Origin: JALZVT01 sp039029135
GTDB taxonomy: Bacteria; Pseudomonadota; Gammaproteobacteria; Pseudomonadales; Azotimanducaceae
Direction of reading: 5' to 3'
Assembly (NCBI GenBank): GCA_039029135.1
Contig: JBCCGT010000009.1
Location: 1-64,000 of the forward strand
DNA length: 64,000 nucleotides
Positions 1-8,388 of this stretch are shown here, one piece after another. The notes below the pieces were generated by a model. It was not told the origin of the DNA and made no database searches. It saw only the letters and a program-made list of their open reading frames with translations. How positions within the stretch are numbered: the first letter of the stretch is position 1; each line of letters begins with the position of its first letter. The translations under genes were made by a program, and so were the position numbers.

Positions 1-74
1 CGGAGCGGACGGGACTCGAACCCGCGACCCCCGGCGTGACAGGCCGGTATTCTAACCAGCTGAACTACCGCTCC
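1..74 (-). tRNA. tRNA-Asp (anticodon GTC)
   Basis: Read on the minus strand this folds as a standard cloverleaf. The acceptor arm GGAGCGG pairs with CCGCTCC followed by discriminator G, the anticodon loop is CCTGTCACG (anticodon GTC), and the T-loop is GTTCGAGTC. It is the second gene of a Val-Asp tRNA pair, 34 bp behind tRNA-Val. The 3' CCA, if encoded, lies beyond the window edge. Confidence 0.97.
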
Positions 75-108
75 GTTTTCCCAAGACCCGTCTCGGACCT
101 TGCGAAAC

Positions 109-184
109 TGGTGGGTGTTGCAGGGGTCGAACCTGCGACCTACGGCTTGTAAGGCCGTCGCTCTCCCAACTGAGCTAAACACCC
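109..184 (-). tRNA. tRNA-Val (anticodon TAC)
   Basis: Minus-strand cloverleaf with acceptor arm GGGTGTT/AACACCC, D-loop AGCTCAGTTGGGAGAGC, anticodon loop CTTACAA (anticodon TAC), T-loop GTTCGACCC and an encoded CCA. It is the first gene of the Val-Asp tRNA operon, with a promoter about 70 bp upstream. Confidence 0.97.
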
Positions 185-252
185 TGATGTCTCTTCGATG
201 CGGCGCATCGATCGATAGGCGTCGTGTGCTGCTGGCTCACACGAGGGCGGCT

Positions 253-280
253 ATGTTACCCACTCGCCGGGTGCTGTCAA
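253..280 (-). promoter_or_regulatory. sigma70-type promoter of the tRNA operon
   Basis: On the minus strand a perfect -35 box TTGACA (280-275) is followed by a 16-bp spacer and a -10 box TAACAT (258-253). A GC-rich discriminator (AGCCGCCC) follows, as is usual for stable-RNA promoters under stringent control. The predicted start near 246 leaves a leader of about 60 nt before tRNA-Val. This is sequence inspection only. Confidence 0.6.
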
Positions 281-455
281 TCGACTCCAGGCACCCGTCG
301 ATAGCCGCCGGATACGGCCCGGCAGGCGTTGGCCGGACGCCACCAGTCTCGCCCGGGCGGGCGGCCGAAGACCCGCCGGTCGTCCCGGCGGACCTCGGCC
401 TCAAGAAGCAGCTGTCCCCGCCGCTTTGGTGTTAATGGCGCGCTGACGCTCCGTT

Positions 456-809
456 CTAGCTGACGCTGACCGCGAGGCCGTGGGTGCGTCCCAGCACCAT
501 CAGTACCTCGCCGAATCCCGCCTGCTGCTCGGTGGCGACGCTGACGTCCAGCCGCGCGCAGCGGCCCGCCAGGAAGTGCACGATGCCAAGGGCGTCGGCC
601 AACTGATGCGCGCGCGTACAGCGGCGCAGGTCCAGGTGAACGCGCATACCGTCGTCCGGATCGACTGGTGCTTCGATCCACAGCGACGACTGGGCGCGCT
701 CCGCCGGCGGGCCAAGAAAGGCATCCAGCGTGGAAAAAACCTGCTCTGCTGAGTGGTTACCTGCGAGCACGACCGAAGGCGTGCTGACAGCTTGGGCTCC
801 CGATAACAT
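456..809 (-). CDS. small hypothetical protein (117 aa)
   Basis: I do not recognise a family. The product is 117 aa, with no signal peptide, membrane segment or metal motif. The C-terminal 60 residues alternate hydrophobic and charged residues like an alpha/beta fold (for example RVHLDLRRCTRAHQLADALG), which looks more like a real protein than neighbouring frames. The ATG at 809 follows GGGGATGAG at a usable distance, so it has a plausible ribosome binding site. It lies alone, downstream of a 330-bp gap. It could be an anti-sigma-antagonist or STAS-like fold, but that is only an impression. Confidence 0.5.
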   Translation of the reverse strand: MLSGAQAVSTPSVVLAGNHSAEQVFSTLDAFLGPPAERAQSSLWIEAPVDPDDGMRVHLDLRRCTRAHQLADALGIVHFLAGRCARLDVSVATEQQAGFGEVLMVLGRTHGLAVSVS

Positions 810-1142
810 GGTTGCTCATCCCCATAAAAAAGTCCCCGAGTCCTTGCACTTGAGCCCGCGAGGGGCCACTGCACATCCGTGATGAGCGAGGGAGAGTGTA
901 TGTAAAGGATGGCCGCCAATCCGTTTAACAATTCCGCAATCAGACAGCGAAAGACCACGAGTCGCGCGCTTTGCTAACCCGGTCAAATTGTCGCGCTTGA
1001 GTTCGGTGAACCACGTGCACGTGCCGCCACCAAAACGGTTCAACCGCCGCAAAAGCGGTTCGGTTTGACGGCGGTGGACGGGTTTTGTCCGCGTCGCTGG
1101 TATCCTTATCGATCGCCCAAACACCAGGCTTGAGTGACCTCG
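810..1142. other. divergent intergenic region with palindromes
   Basis: No gene is seen here. The stretch separates the minus-strand hypothetical gene from the plus-strand hydrolase and must hold both promoters. It carries a perfect 12-bp palindrome CACGTGCACGTG at 1012-1023 and a stem-loop with arms AACCGC (1042-1047) and GCGGTT (1055-1060), closed by a 7-nt loop. A TTGACG near 1064 could be a -35 element, but no well-spaced -10 follows. Any regulatory role is a guess. Confidence 0.3.
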
Positions 1143-2099
1143 ATGACGACCGAATCCGCTGACAAAACAGACCAATTGCCGCCGTGGTTCACGAGCGCGC
1201 TGGACACCGCGTCGGCCGCCTCCGAAATCGAGGTCGATGGCGCCACCATCGCGTTCGAGACTTGGGGTCCGCAGAACGCACCCGGCATCGTGCTGATCCA
1301 CGGCAGCAACGCGCACCGCGAGTGGTGGCGTTTCGTCGCGCCCTTCCTCGCCGATCAGTTTCGCGTCGCGGCCCTGGATCTCTCGGGCAACGGCGACAGC
1401 GGCTGGCGCGAGCGCTACAGCGCCGAAATACTGGCCCGCGAGGTCTGGGCGGTATGCGAGGCCGCGCATCTGGGCGAGCGTCCCTTCATCGTGGGTCACA
1501 GCTTCGGCGGCTTCGTCGCGCTCGAGGTCGCGCACCGCTATGGCGCGGACATGGGTGGGGTGATCTTCAACGACTTCACGGTGGCCCCGCGCGAGCGCTA
1601 CGTCGAGTGGGGCATGCGCGCCGAGCGCGAGGACGTCGCGGCCCGACGCGGCACGCGCGTGTACCCGGACGTCGAGACAGCGATGGGCCGGTTTCGCTTC
1701 ATCCCGGAGCAGCCGACCCGCTACCCGCCGGTGCTCGACTACATCGGCCGCGCGGGCCTGCATGAGGTCGAGGGCGGCGTCACGTGGAAGTTCGATCCGG
1801 CGCTGTTCGATTACCTGGAGATGGGCGCGGATCAGGAGGACAAGTTCGTTGGCCTCGCCTGCCGCTCGGCCGTGGTTCTGGGCGAGTTCAGCGAGGATGA
1901 GGGCGCCTTTGAGGGCGAGCACATGCGCGACCTGACGGCCGGCGCGCTGCCCGTCTTCCACATCCCCGGCACCCACCACCACATGATGTTCGAGGAACCG
2001 GTGGCGCTGGCGGTGGCCTTCAAGGCCATCCTGCTGGGCTGGCTCGCGGAGGACCGGCGACCGGCGATGACCGCAGCACTCGCGCAGCGGCGCGGCTAG
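1143..2099 (+). CDS. alpha/beta hydrolase
   Basis: A 318-aa alpha/beta-hydrolase-fold protein. The oxyanion region LIHGSN lies near residue 53, the nucleophile elbow GHSFGG has Ser120, and the likely catalytic His is in the THHHMMFE segment near residue 278. An acidic residue in the GEFSEDEGA stretch (about 255) probably completes the triad. No signal peptide is seen, so it is cytosolic; the substrate is unknown. ATG 1143 is used as start; an in-frame GTG nine bases upstream is an alternative and neither has a strong Shine-Dalgarno. It converges on the MFS gene, overlapping its end by four bases, and so sits with the catabolic island. Confidence 0.88.
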   Translation: MTTESADKTDQLPPWFTSALDTASAASEIEVDGATIAFETWGPQNAPGIVLIHGSNAHREWWRFVAPFLADQFRVAALDLSGNGDSGWRERYSAEILAREVWAVCEAAHLGERPFIVGHSFGGFVALEVAHRYGADMGGVIFNDFTVAPRERYVEWGMRAEREDVAARRGTRVYPDVETAMGRFRFIPEQPTRYPPVLDYIGRAGLHEVEGGVTWKFDPALFDYLEMGADQEDKFVGLACRSAVVLGEFSEDEGAFEGEHMRDLTAGALPVFHIPGTHHHMMFEEPVALAVAFKAILLGWLAEDRRPAMTAALAQRRG

Positions 2100-3439
2100 T
2101 CGGGGGACGCCAGCCCGTCGGAAAGCTCCGCGACGATCCTGCGGTGGGTCGCCTCGTCGAGCCTGTGCAGCGCAGCACAAGCGACCAGCGGAATCAGGAT
2201 CAGCGCGGGTACCCAGGTCATCAGGCCGACGATGGCAGCCATCGACGCTGCCGACTGCGCCTCGTTCGCGACGTAGCCCGCGAGCGCCAGCATCGCCGCG
2301 GCCCCTGCCCCGGCCAGAGCCTTCGCGAGCTTCTGAAAGAAGCTCGCCACGGAATACACCAGCCCATCGGCGCGCACGCCGTGGCGCCACTGGGCGTACT
2401 CGACGGTATCCGGCAGCAGCGCCCAGCCCAGCACGGCGACGGGCGTCGCCCCCAGCGAGATCACGCAGCCGGTGACGAATATGCCGACGATCGACGTCGG
2501 CGGCATCAGGTACAGCGCCACGCAGCCGACCAGCGTCACCAGCGCGCCCACATAGAGCGCCTGCGTCTTGCCCAACCGGTCCGCCAGCGCCGGCACGCTG
2601 ACGAGGCCGACGACCATCGTCGACAGCGTCGCGAAAAAGAAGGGCGAGATCAGATCGGGTCGCCCGACGTAGTACTTGAAATAGTAGGGCGTCGCCGCCG
2701 AGCGCACGGTGAACCCGAACATGCCGCAGCAGAAAATGCCGATGACGACCCACAGCGGCGGATTGTTCAGGATCGGCCGCAGATCCAGCCCCGTCGCGCG
2801 CGCCGGCAGCGGCGTCTCGTCGATCCGCTCGCGCGCGACCGCAAATGTCACCCACAGCAGCGCGGTCGCAACGACGGCGTAGAACACCATGGTGTTGCGA
2901 AAGCCCGTCGCCTCATCGGCGGCGAGGCCGACGAGCTGCAGCGTGCCCACGCTGACCAGCAGACCGCCGGAGAACGCGCACGCCATGCGGATGGTCGACA
3001 GCCGCGTGCGCTCGTCGTAGTCCTGGGTCATACGCGCGGTCAGCGACGAGTACGGCAGGCCCACAATCGTGAACGTGATGCCAAACGCGATGTAGGTGGC
3101 ATAGGCCCAGGCAAGACGGCCGCTCTCCGACAGATCGGGCACGGTGAACGTAAGCACCAGCAGCAGCCCCATCGGCGGCGCGCCGAACAGCAGATACGGC
3201 CGCATGCGCCCCCAGCGGCTGCGCGTGCGGTCCATGATCATGCCCATCAGCGGGTCGGTCACGGCGTCGATCACCCGCGCCACTAAAAACAGGGTCGCGA
3301 CCGCGGCGGCCGACAGTCCGAACACGTCCGTATAGAAGTACATCAGGTACGTCATCGCCGAGATGAAGTACAGGTTGATGCCGAAGTCACCGATCCCATA
3401 GCCCCACGCGCGCGCGGCCGACAGACGCTGTGCCCCCAT
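2096..3439 (-). CDS. MFS transporter, GPH (sugar:cation symporter) type
   Basis: A 447-aa membrane protein with 12 predicted helices. The N-terminus GYGIGDFGINLYFISAM and the loop VIDAVTDPLMGMIMDRTRS are hallmarks of the glycoside-pentoside-hexuronide:cation symporter family (MelB-like), in which the DPxxG acidic motif helps bind the cation. Its ATG overlaps the stop of the upstream CoA-transferase gene in the sequence TGATG, so translation is probably coupled. As the last gene of the amidohydrolase/CoA-transferase operon it probably imports that pathway's substrate, which need not be a sugar. Confidence 0.88.
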   Translation of the reverse strand: MGAQRLSAARAWGYGIGDFGINLYFISAMTYLMYFYTDVFGLSAAAVATLFLVARVIDAVTDPLMGMIMDRTRSRWGRMRPYLLFGAPPMGLLLVLTFTVPDLSESGRLAWAYATYIAFGITFTIVGLPYSSLTARMTQDYDERTRLSTIRMACAFSGGLLVSVGTLQLVGLAADEATGFRNTMVFYAVVATALLWVTFAVARERIDETPLPARATGLDLRPILNNPPLWVVIGIFCCGMFGFTVRSAATPYYFKYYVGRPDLISPFFFATLSTMVVGLVSVPALADRLGKTQALYVGALVTLVGCVALYLMPPTSIVGIFVTGCVISLGATPVAVLGWALLPDTVEYAQWRHGVRADGLVYSVASFFQKLAKALAGAGAAAMLALAGYVANEAQSAASMAAIVGLMTWVPALILIPLVACAALHRLDEATHRRIVAELSDGLASPD

Positions 3440-4620
3440 CAGATCGCGCTGGCCTCGCGCAGCGCCGCGATCTCGTCGGCGTCGAGGCCGAAGCTCGCGA
3501 GCACGCCCTCCGTGTCCTGTCCTGGGTCGGGTGCCGCGCTGTCGAAGCGCGGCGGATGCGGGAACGCCGACAGGTTGATCGGCGAGCGAACGATGTCGAT
3601 GTCGCCGAGCTCGGCGTGGGTGACCGGCGTGGCCATGCACAGATGCCGCACCTGCGGGTCCTCGAACGCCTCGCCTATCGTGTTGATCGGCCCGCAGGGT
3701 ACGCCGGCCGCGTTGAGACGCTCGATCAGCTCGGCCACGGTGAAGCGAGCGGTGACGGCTGCGATCGCGGCGCGCGTGGCGTCGCGCTTGCTCGCCCGAT
3801 CGCGCACGCTCAGAAACTCGGGATCTGCAAACAGCGCGTCGGCCCCTAGAGCCTTGCACAGGCGTTCCCACATGCGCTGGGTGGGTGCGGCCAGATTCAC
3901 CTGCCCGTCGCTCGCCGGGTAGGTGCCCATCGGTACCTGATACGGGTGATCGTTGCCCTGCGGCTGCGGCACCTCGCCGCGCATCGTGTAGCGCGCGCCC
4001 TGAAAGTCGAGCTTGTTCATCATTCCCTCGAGCAGCGAGGTGTGCACCCACTGGCCCTCGCCCGTCTGCTGCCGATGCAGCAGCGCGAGCAGAATGCCCT
4101 GCCCCAGGAACATACCGGCGGTCGTGTCGCTGATGGCGATGCCCGCGCGCGTCGGCCCGCTCTGCGGCGTACCCGTCACGCTCATCAGCCCGCTCATGCC
4201 CTGCACGATCTGGTCGACCCCGGGACGAGCGGCGTACGGTCCGTCCTGGCCGAAGCCCGAGATACTCGCGTAGATCAGCCGCGGGTTGATCTCGCGCAGC
4301 GTGTCGTAGTCGATCTTCAGCCGATGCTTCACGTCGGCGCGAAAGTTCTCGACGACGATGTCGGCCTCGCGCACCAGGCGCATGAAGGCGGCGTGCCCGG
4401 CCGGGTTCTTCAGATCGATCGCGAGGCCTTCCTTGTTGCGATGCAGGTTCTGCTCGTCCGGGCCCCGACGCCCACCGGTGATCGAGCCGCTGCCCGGCAC
4501 CACGCGCTGTTCGACCTTGATGACGCGCGCGCCCCAGTCCGTCAGCAGCCGCACGGCGGTCGGCCCCGCGCGCGCGATGGTCATGTCGAGCACGGTCAGG
4601 TCAGCGAGCGGTCCGTTCAT
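3439..4620 (-). CDS. class III CoA-transferase (CaiB/BaiF family)
   Basis: A 393-aa family III CoA-transferase. The N-terminal VLDMTIARAGPTAVRLLTDWGA and KVEQ segments form the CoA-binding Rossmann part. The RPGVDQIVQGMSG motif near residue 135 carries the Asp that forms the aspartyl-CoA anhydride. GFGQDGPYA and GEGQWVHTSLLE are also typical. It should move CoA between acyl-CoA and a free carboxylate or activate a substrate acid; the acid cannot be named. It lies 20 bp behind the amidohydrolase gene and overlaps the MFS gene, forming a three-gene operon: hydrolysis product, CoA activation, uptake. Confidence 0.92.
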   Translation of the reverse strand: MNGPLADLTVLDMTIARAGPTAVRLLTDWGARVIKVEQRVVPGSGSITGGRRGPDEQNLHRNKEGLAIDLKNPAGHAAFMRLVREADIVVENFRADVKHRLKIDYDTLREINPRLIYASISGFGQDGPYAARPGVDQIVQGMSGLMSVTGTPQSGPTRAGIAISDTTAGMFLGQGILLALLHRQQTGEGQWVHTSLLEGMMNKLDFQGARYTMRGEVPQPQGNDHPYQVPMGTYPASDGQVNLAAPTQRMWERLCKALGADALFADPEFLSVRDRASKRDATRAAIAAVTARFTVAELIERLNAAGVPCGPINTIGEAFEDPQVRHLCMATPVTHAELGDIDIVRSPINLSAFPHPPRFDSAAPDPGQDTEGVLASFGLDADEIAALREASAI

Positions 4621-4640
4621 CTGTCCTCCCGACGCGGCTG

Positions 4641-6338
4641 CTAGCCGCGCACCAGCCGCCCCGGCAGCGCGTCGGTCGCCTCGCCGCCGCGATAGGTCTC
4701 CTCGCCCGCGACGAAGGTGTGCAGATAGCCGTCCGCGCGCTGCTCCAAGCGCGCGCCGCCGGCCGGCAGGTCGTTGACGATGCGCGGCGCGCGCACGCGC
4801 AGGTTGTCGAAGTCGATGACGTTGACGTCGGCGCGCATGCCCGGCTCAAGGGTGCCGCGGTCCGTCAGCCCGACCGCGCGTGCGGTGTCGCGCGTCTGGG
4901 CGCGGACCAGCGTCTCGAGCGCGATGCCCTCGCCGCGGGTGCGGTCGCGGCCCCAGTGGGTCAAGAGATAGGTTGGGTAGCTTGCGTCGCAGATCGTGCC
5001 GACGTGCGCGCCGCCATCACCCAGCCCCATCACCGTGTTCGGCGCCAGGATCATCTCGCGGCAGCAGTCCAGGTTGTTGTCGGTGTAGTTGGCAAACGGC
5101 GTGTACATGAGTCGCGTGCCACCGTCCTCCAGCATCGTGTCGTAGGCCAGCGCCCACGGGTCCTGGCCGCTCGCACGGGCCTGCGCGCCGATGCTGTTTT
5201 CCGGCGCCGGCTCGTACTCGGGCGGATCGTTCAGCACCCACACCTTGTCGAAGTTGGCCATGATGTTGGCGAACAGCTTGAAGTTGGGCGACGGCTCTTC
5301 GCGCAGGATGGCGGCGCGCACCTCGGGCCGGGCGAGCTCGCGCACGCGCTCGGCCACGGGCAGCTCCGCGTAGCGCCGGTAGGTCGGATGGGTCATGAAG
5401 GGACAGACGCTGCCCGGCAGGCCGAGCAGGATGCCGATGGCGCGCGGCGCCACCTGGCCGCGAATGCGGGTGCCGCGTGCGTTGGCGCCGTCGATCTTTG
5501 CCATCAGCTTGCGCCAGCCGTGTACCGAGATGCCCTGCGCCAGCGATATGGACATCGGCCGGGTGCTCTCGCGAGCCATGGTCTCCAGCAGGTCGAACTC
5601 CCCGTCGAGACCGTCGAAGTCGGAGATCAGCTCGATCACACCCCGCCCCGCTGCGCGCACGCCGGCGGCGATGCCGAGCAGCTCGTCGCGCTCTGCGGTC
5701 AGCGATGGCGTCGGATCGCCGGTGCTGGAGCGATGGTTCAGCGTACGCGAGCTGCTGAAGCCCAGCGCGCCCGCGCGAATGGCCTCTTCCGTCAGCTCGC
5801 GCATGCGGGCGATGTCTTCCGGCGTCGCCGGTTCACGGTCGGCGCCACGCTGGCCCATGACGTACACCCGCAGCGCGCCGTGGGGCAGCTGCGTGCCAAT
5901 GTCCATGTCGAAGCGGCGCTCGCCGAGGTAGTCGAGATAGTCCGGGAAGCTCTCCCAGTCCCAGGTCAGGCCTTCGTGCAGCGCGGCACCCGGTATGTCC
6001 TCGACGCCCTCCATGAGCTGCACCAGCAGCTCGTGGTCGCTGGCGCGCACCGGGGCGAAGCCGACGCCGCAGTTGCCCATCACGACGGTGGTAACGCCGT
6101 GATGGGAGGATGGGGACATGCGTTCGGCCCAGGTGGCCTGGCCGTCGTAGTGCGTGTGGATATCGACCAGACCCGGCGTCACCAGGGCGCCGTCCGCGTC
6201 GATGACGCGATCGGCGCGGCCGTCGACGTCGCCGACGGCGGCGATCTTGCCGTCGCGAATCCCAACGTCCGCCATGCGCGCCGGCGCGCCGGTACCGTCG
6301 AGCACCCGGCCGCCGCGAATCAGGGTATCAAAGGCCAT
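4641..6338 (-). CDS. N-acyl-D-amino-acid deacylase-like amidohydrolase
   Basis: A 565-aa metal-dependent amidohydrolase. The first-strand metal motif HTHYDGQ lies near residue 61, the D-aminoacylase Cys ligand is in GNCGVGFAP (about 93), and the late Asp is in LGDGGAHVGTICD. Family members hydrolyse N-acyl-D-amino acids, dihydropyrimidine-like rings or related amides; this long form is often annotated D-aminoacylase without biochemical proof. There is no signal peptide. It is the first gene of the operon with the CoA-transferase and GPH symporter, and is divergent from a carboxylesterase gene across a 190-bp region with direct repeats. Confidence 0.88.
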   Translation of the reverse strand: MAFDTLIRGGRVLDGTGAPARMADVGIRDGKIAAVGDVDGRADRVIDADGALVTPGLVDIHTHYDGQATWAERMSPSSHHGVTTVVMGNCGVGFAPVRASDHELLVQLMEGVEDIPGAALHEGLTWDWESFPDYLDYLGERRFDMDIGTQLPHGALRVYVMGQRGADREPATPEDIARMRELTEEAIRAGALGFSSSRTLNHRSSTGDPTPSLTAERDELLGIAAGVRAAGRGVIELISDFDGLDGEFDLLETMARESTRPMSISLAQGISVHGWRKLMAKIDGANARGTRIRGQVAPRAIGILLGLPGSVCPFMTHPTYRRYAELPVAERVRELARPEVRAAILREEPSPNFKLFANIMANFDKVWVLNDPPEYEPAPENSIGAQARASGQDPWALAYDTMLEDGGTRLMYTPFANYTDNNLDCCREMILAPNTVMGLGDGGAHVGTICDASYPTYLLTHWGRDRTRGEGIALETLVRAQTRDTARAVGLTDRGTLEPGMRADVNVIDFDNLRVRAPRIVNDLPAGGARLEQRADGYLHTFVAGEETYRGGEATDALPGRLVRG

Positions 6339-6392
6339 GGTCTCCTCCGTGCGGCCCGAACGGGCCTGCGTTCTCCCGAACCCTCTTTACTA

Positions 6393-6434
6393 TCACACCC
6401 CTGTGGCGATCACACCCCCGCAGCCTCACACCCC
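6393..6434. repeat. three direct repeats in a divergent promoter region
   Basis: TCACACCCC occurs at 6393-6401, 6410-6418 and 6426-6434, with starts 17 and 16 bp apart. A weaker TCTCACCC follows near 6443. The repeats lie between the divergent amidohydrolase operon and the carboxylesterase gene, so they may bind a shared regulator. No regulator gene is adjacent. Confidence 0.45.
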
Positions 6435-6528
6435 AGTCTCGTTCTCACCCGTTCTAAACCCCTGCGTTGCGCTGAAGCCTGTAAAGCGCGACGCTTGGAC
6501 CCGGCAGACAGGAGAAAGGGAGATCGAC

Positions 6529-8346
6529 ATGAAAAAGCTACTCATCGCGATCATCGTGCTGGTGCTCGCCGCAGGGACCTGGCTGTGGCTGCGCGGCAAC
6601 GGCGCGCCGCCGCCGCATCCGCACGTGCTGAACGACGCGACCGCGACCAACACCACCAGCGGACCCGTGGTCGGCTACATTGATCGCCAGGGCGCGCACG
6701 CCTGGCAGGGCATACCGTTCGCCGCGGCACCCGTCGGCGAGCTGCGCTGGCGCGCCCCCAAGCCACCAACAGGCTGGCAAGAGCCCCGGCCGACCCTGCA
6801 GATCGGCCCGCCCTGCCCCCAGTTCACGAACCTCCTGAGCGGCGGCGGCGGCCGCGAGTCCGCCGACGGTCCGATCGACGGCGCAGAGGACTGCCTGTAC
6901 CTGAACGTCTGGGCGCCCGCCGATGCTCGGGGACTGCCGGTGATGGTCTGGCTGCACGGCGGCGGCAACAGCATCGGCCACGGCGGCAGCTACAGCGGCG
7001 ACCGGCTGGCCGTAACCGAGAATGTCGTCGTAGTGACCATCAACTATCGGCTCGGGCCGCTCGGCTGGTTCTCGCATCCCGCCCTGATGACCGGCAATGC
7101 CCTGGACGACTCCGGCAACTACGGCACGCTGGACGTCGTCCGCGCGCTAGAGTGGACCCGCGACAACATCGCCGCGTTCGGCGGCGATCCGGGCAACGTC
7201 ACGCTGTTCGGCGAGTCGGCGGGCGCGCGGGACACGCTGGCGATGATGGCCTCGCCGCTGGCGAAGGGGCTGTTCCATCGCGCCATCGTGCAGAGCGGCG
7301 GCTACTACACAGCCACCATGGAAGAAGCGATCAACTTCAGCGACGACACCATCGCCGGGCACCGGTACAGCGGACAGGAGTTGGTCAACCAGCTCATGAT
7401 CGACGACGGCCTGGCACCCGATCGCGCGACCGCCAAGTCGCGCCAGCAGGACATGGCCGCCGGGGAGATACGCGACTACCTGTACGCTAAATCGAGCGCC
7501 GAGATCCTGAAGGTGTTCGACGGCGGCGGCTTCGGCATGATCGACTTCGTCGGCATCCGCGCCGATGGCACCGTGCAGCCGGAGGGCGACGCGGCCGAGG
7601 TGTTCGCTGGCGCCTATAACGCCGTGCCGGTCATGCTCGGCACCAATCGCGACGAGCCGGCGATCTTCATGGTGCGCGACCCGCGCCACACACAGACGCG
7701 CTTCGGCTTCCTGCCGCGCCTGATCGACCCGGACGCCTATCTGGCCGAGGTGAAGTACGGCGCCCTTGCCTGGAAGGTGCGCGGCGTCGATGACCTCGCG
7801 CGGTTGATGCACGAAGTACAGCCCGGAACCGTGTTCGCGTATCGCTTCGACTGGGACGAGGAAGGCTCGCAGCTCGGCTTCGACCTGGCGACGGCGCTCG
7901 GCGCCGCCCACGGTCTGGAGATCGCGTTTGCGTTCGGCGAATTCAATGAAGGCATGAACCTCGGCTACCTGTATCCCGAAACGGACGCGCGCGATCAGCT
8001 AGCGCGATCGATGATGCGCTACTGGGCGAACTTCGCCCGCGACGGGCATCCGGGCGACGGCGCGGCGCCGGAAGACGCCAGGTGGCTCGCTTGGGGCGAA
8101 TCGGGGCAGCGGATGATGATCCTGGACACGGCGGCCGACGGGGGCAATCGCATGTCGAGCGACGAGGTCAAGCTGGAACAGATCAAGACCGCGCTCGCCA
8201 GCGATAGCTCGATTCCCACCACCGAACTGCGCTGCCGCCTGTACGCGAACGCGTTTCGCTGGCAGGGCTTCGACGAGCAGGAGTACGCGACGCTGGGCGC
8301 GGAGGGCTGCGACGCCTACCCCGCCGAGTCGTTCTGGGAATCCTGA
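6529..8346 (+). CDS. type-B carboxylesterase, exported or membrane-anchored
   Basis: A 605-aa carboxylesterase (COesterase, para-nitrobenzyl esterase family). An uncleaved or cleavable N-terminal hydrophobic stretch (residues 4-21) follows MKK, so the enzyme probably acts outside the cytoplasm. The motifs are EDCLYLNVW, the oxyanion WLHGGG, nucleophile GESAGA (Ser230), acid GTNRDE and base AAHGLE. ATG 6529 is preferred because AGGAG lies at a good distance and the signal begins there; the frame stays open far upstream. It hydrolyses carboxylic esters of unknown type. Divergent from the amidohydrolase operon, it belongs to the same catabolic island. Confidence 0.92.
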   Translation: MKKLLIAIIVLVLAAGTWLWLRGNGAPPPHPHVLNDATATNTTSGPVVGYIDRQGAHAWQGIPFAAAPVGELRWRAPKPPTGWQEPRPTLQIGPPCPQFTNLLSGGGGRESADGPIDGAEDCLYLNVWAPADARGLPVMVWLHGGGNSIGHGGSYSGDRLAVTENVVVVTINYRLGPLGWFSHPALMTGNALDDSGNYGTLDVVRALEWTRDNIAAFGGDPGNVTLFGESAGARDTLAMMASPLAKGLFHRAIVQSGGYYTATMEEAINFSDDTIAGHRYSGQELVNQLMIDDGLAPDRATAKSRQQDMAAGEIRDYLYAKSSAEILKVFDGGGFGMIDFVGIRADGTVQPEGDAAEVFAGAYNAVPVMLGTNRDEPAIFMVRDPRHTQTRFGFLPRLIDPDAYLAEVKYGALAWKVRGVDDLARLMHEVQPGTVFAYRFDWDEEGSQLGFDLATALGAAHGLEIAFAFGEFNEGMNLGYLYPETDARDQLARSMMRYWANFARDGHPGDGAAPEDARWLAWGESGQRMMILDTAADGGNRMSSDEVKLEQIKTALASDSSIPTTELRCRLYANAFRWQGFDEQEYATLGAEGCDAYPAESFWES

Positions 8347-8358
8347 CCTCAGGGTCCG

Positions 8359-8388
8359 GCGGGGCTGCCTGCTTTGTCAGGCCCCCGC
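8359..8388. terminator. stem-loop between convergent genes
   Basis: GCGGGG-(CT)-GCCTG and CAGGC-CCCCGC form an 11-bp stem with a two-base bulge around the loop CTTTGT. It straddles the end of the carboxylesterase gene and the stop of the opposing MFS gene. No long T-run follows on either strand, so it may stop transcription only weakly or protect 3' ends. Confidence 0.4.

Noticed and set aside
1..184. tRNA-associated integration site (attB/attL)
   Set aside because: No integrase or direct repeat of a tRNA 3' end is seen downstream within the window, and the tRNA-Asp 3' flank lies outside it.
816..2855. A 679-codon minus-strand frame opposite the hydrolase
   Set aside because: It is antisense to two convincing genes (hydrolase and MFS) and has an Arg/Ala/Gly-rich composition typical of shadow frames in high-GC DNA.
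4719..6683. A 654-codon plus-strand frame opposite the amidohydrolase
   Set aside because: The opposite strand carries the metal and catalytic motifs of a known family; this frame shows none and is a GC-driven shadow.
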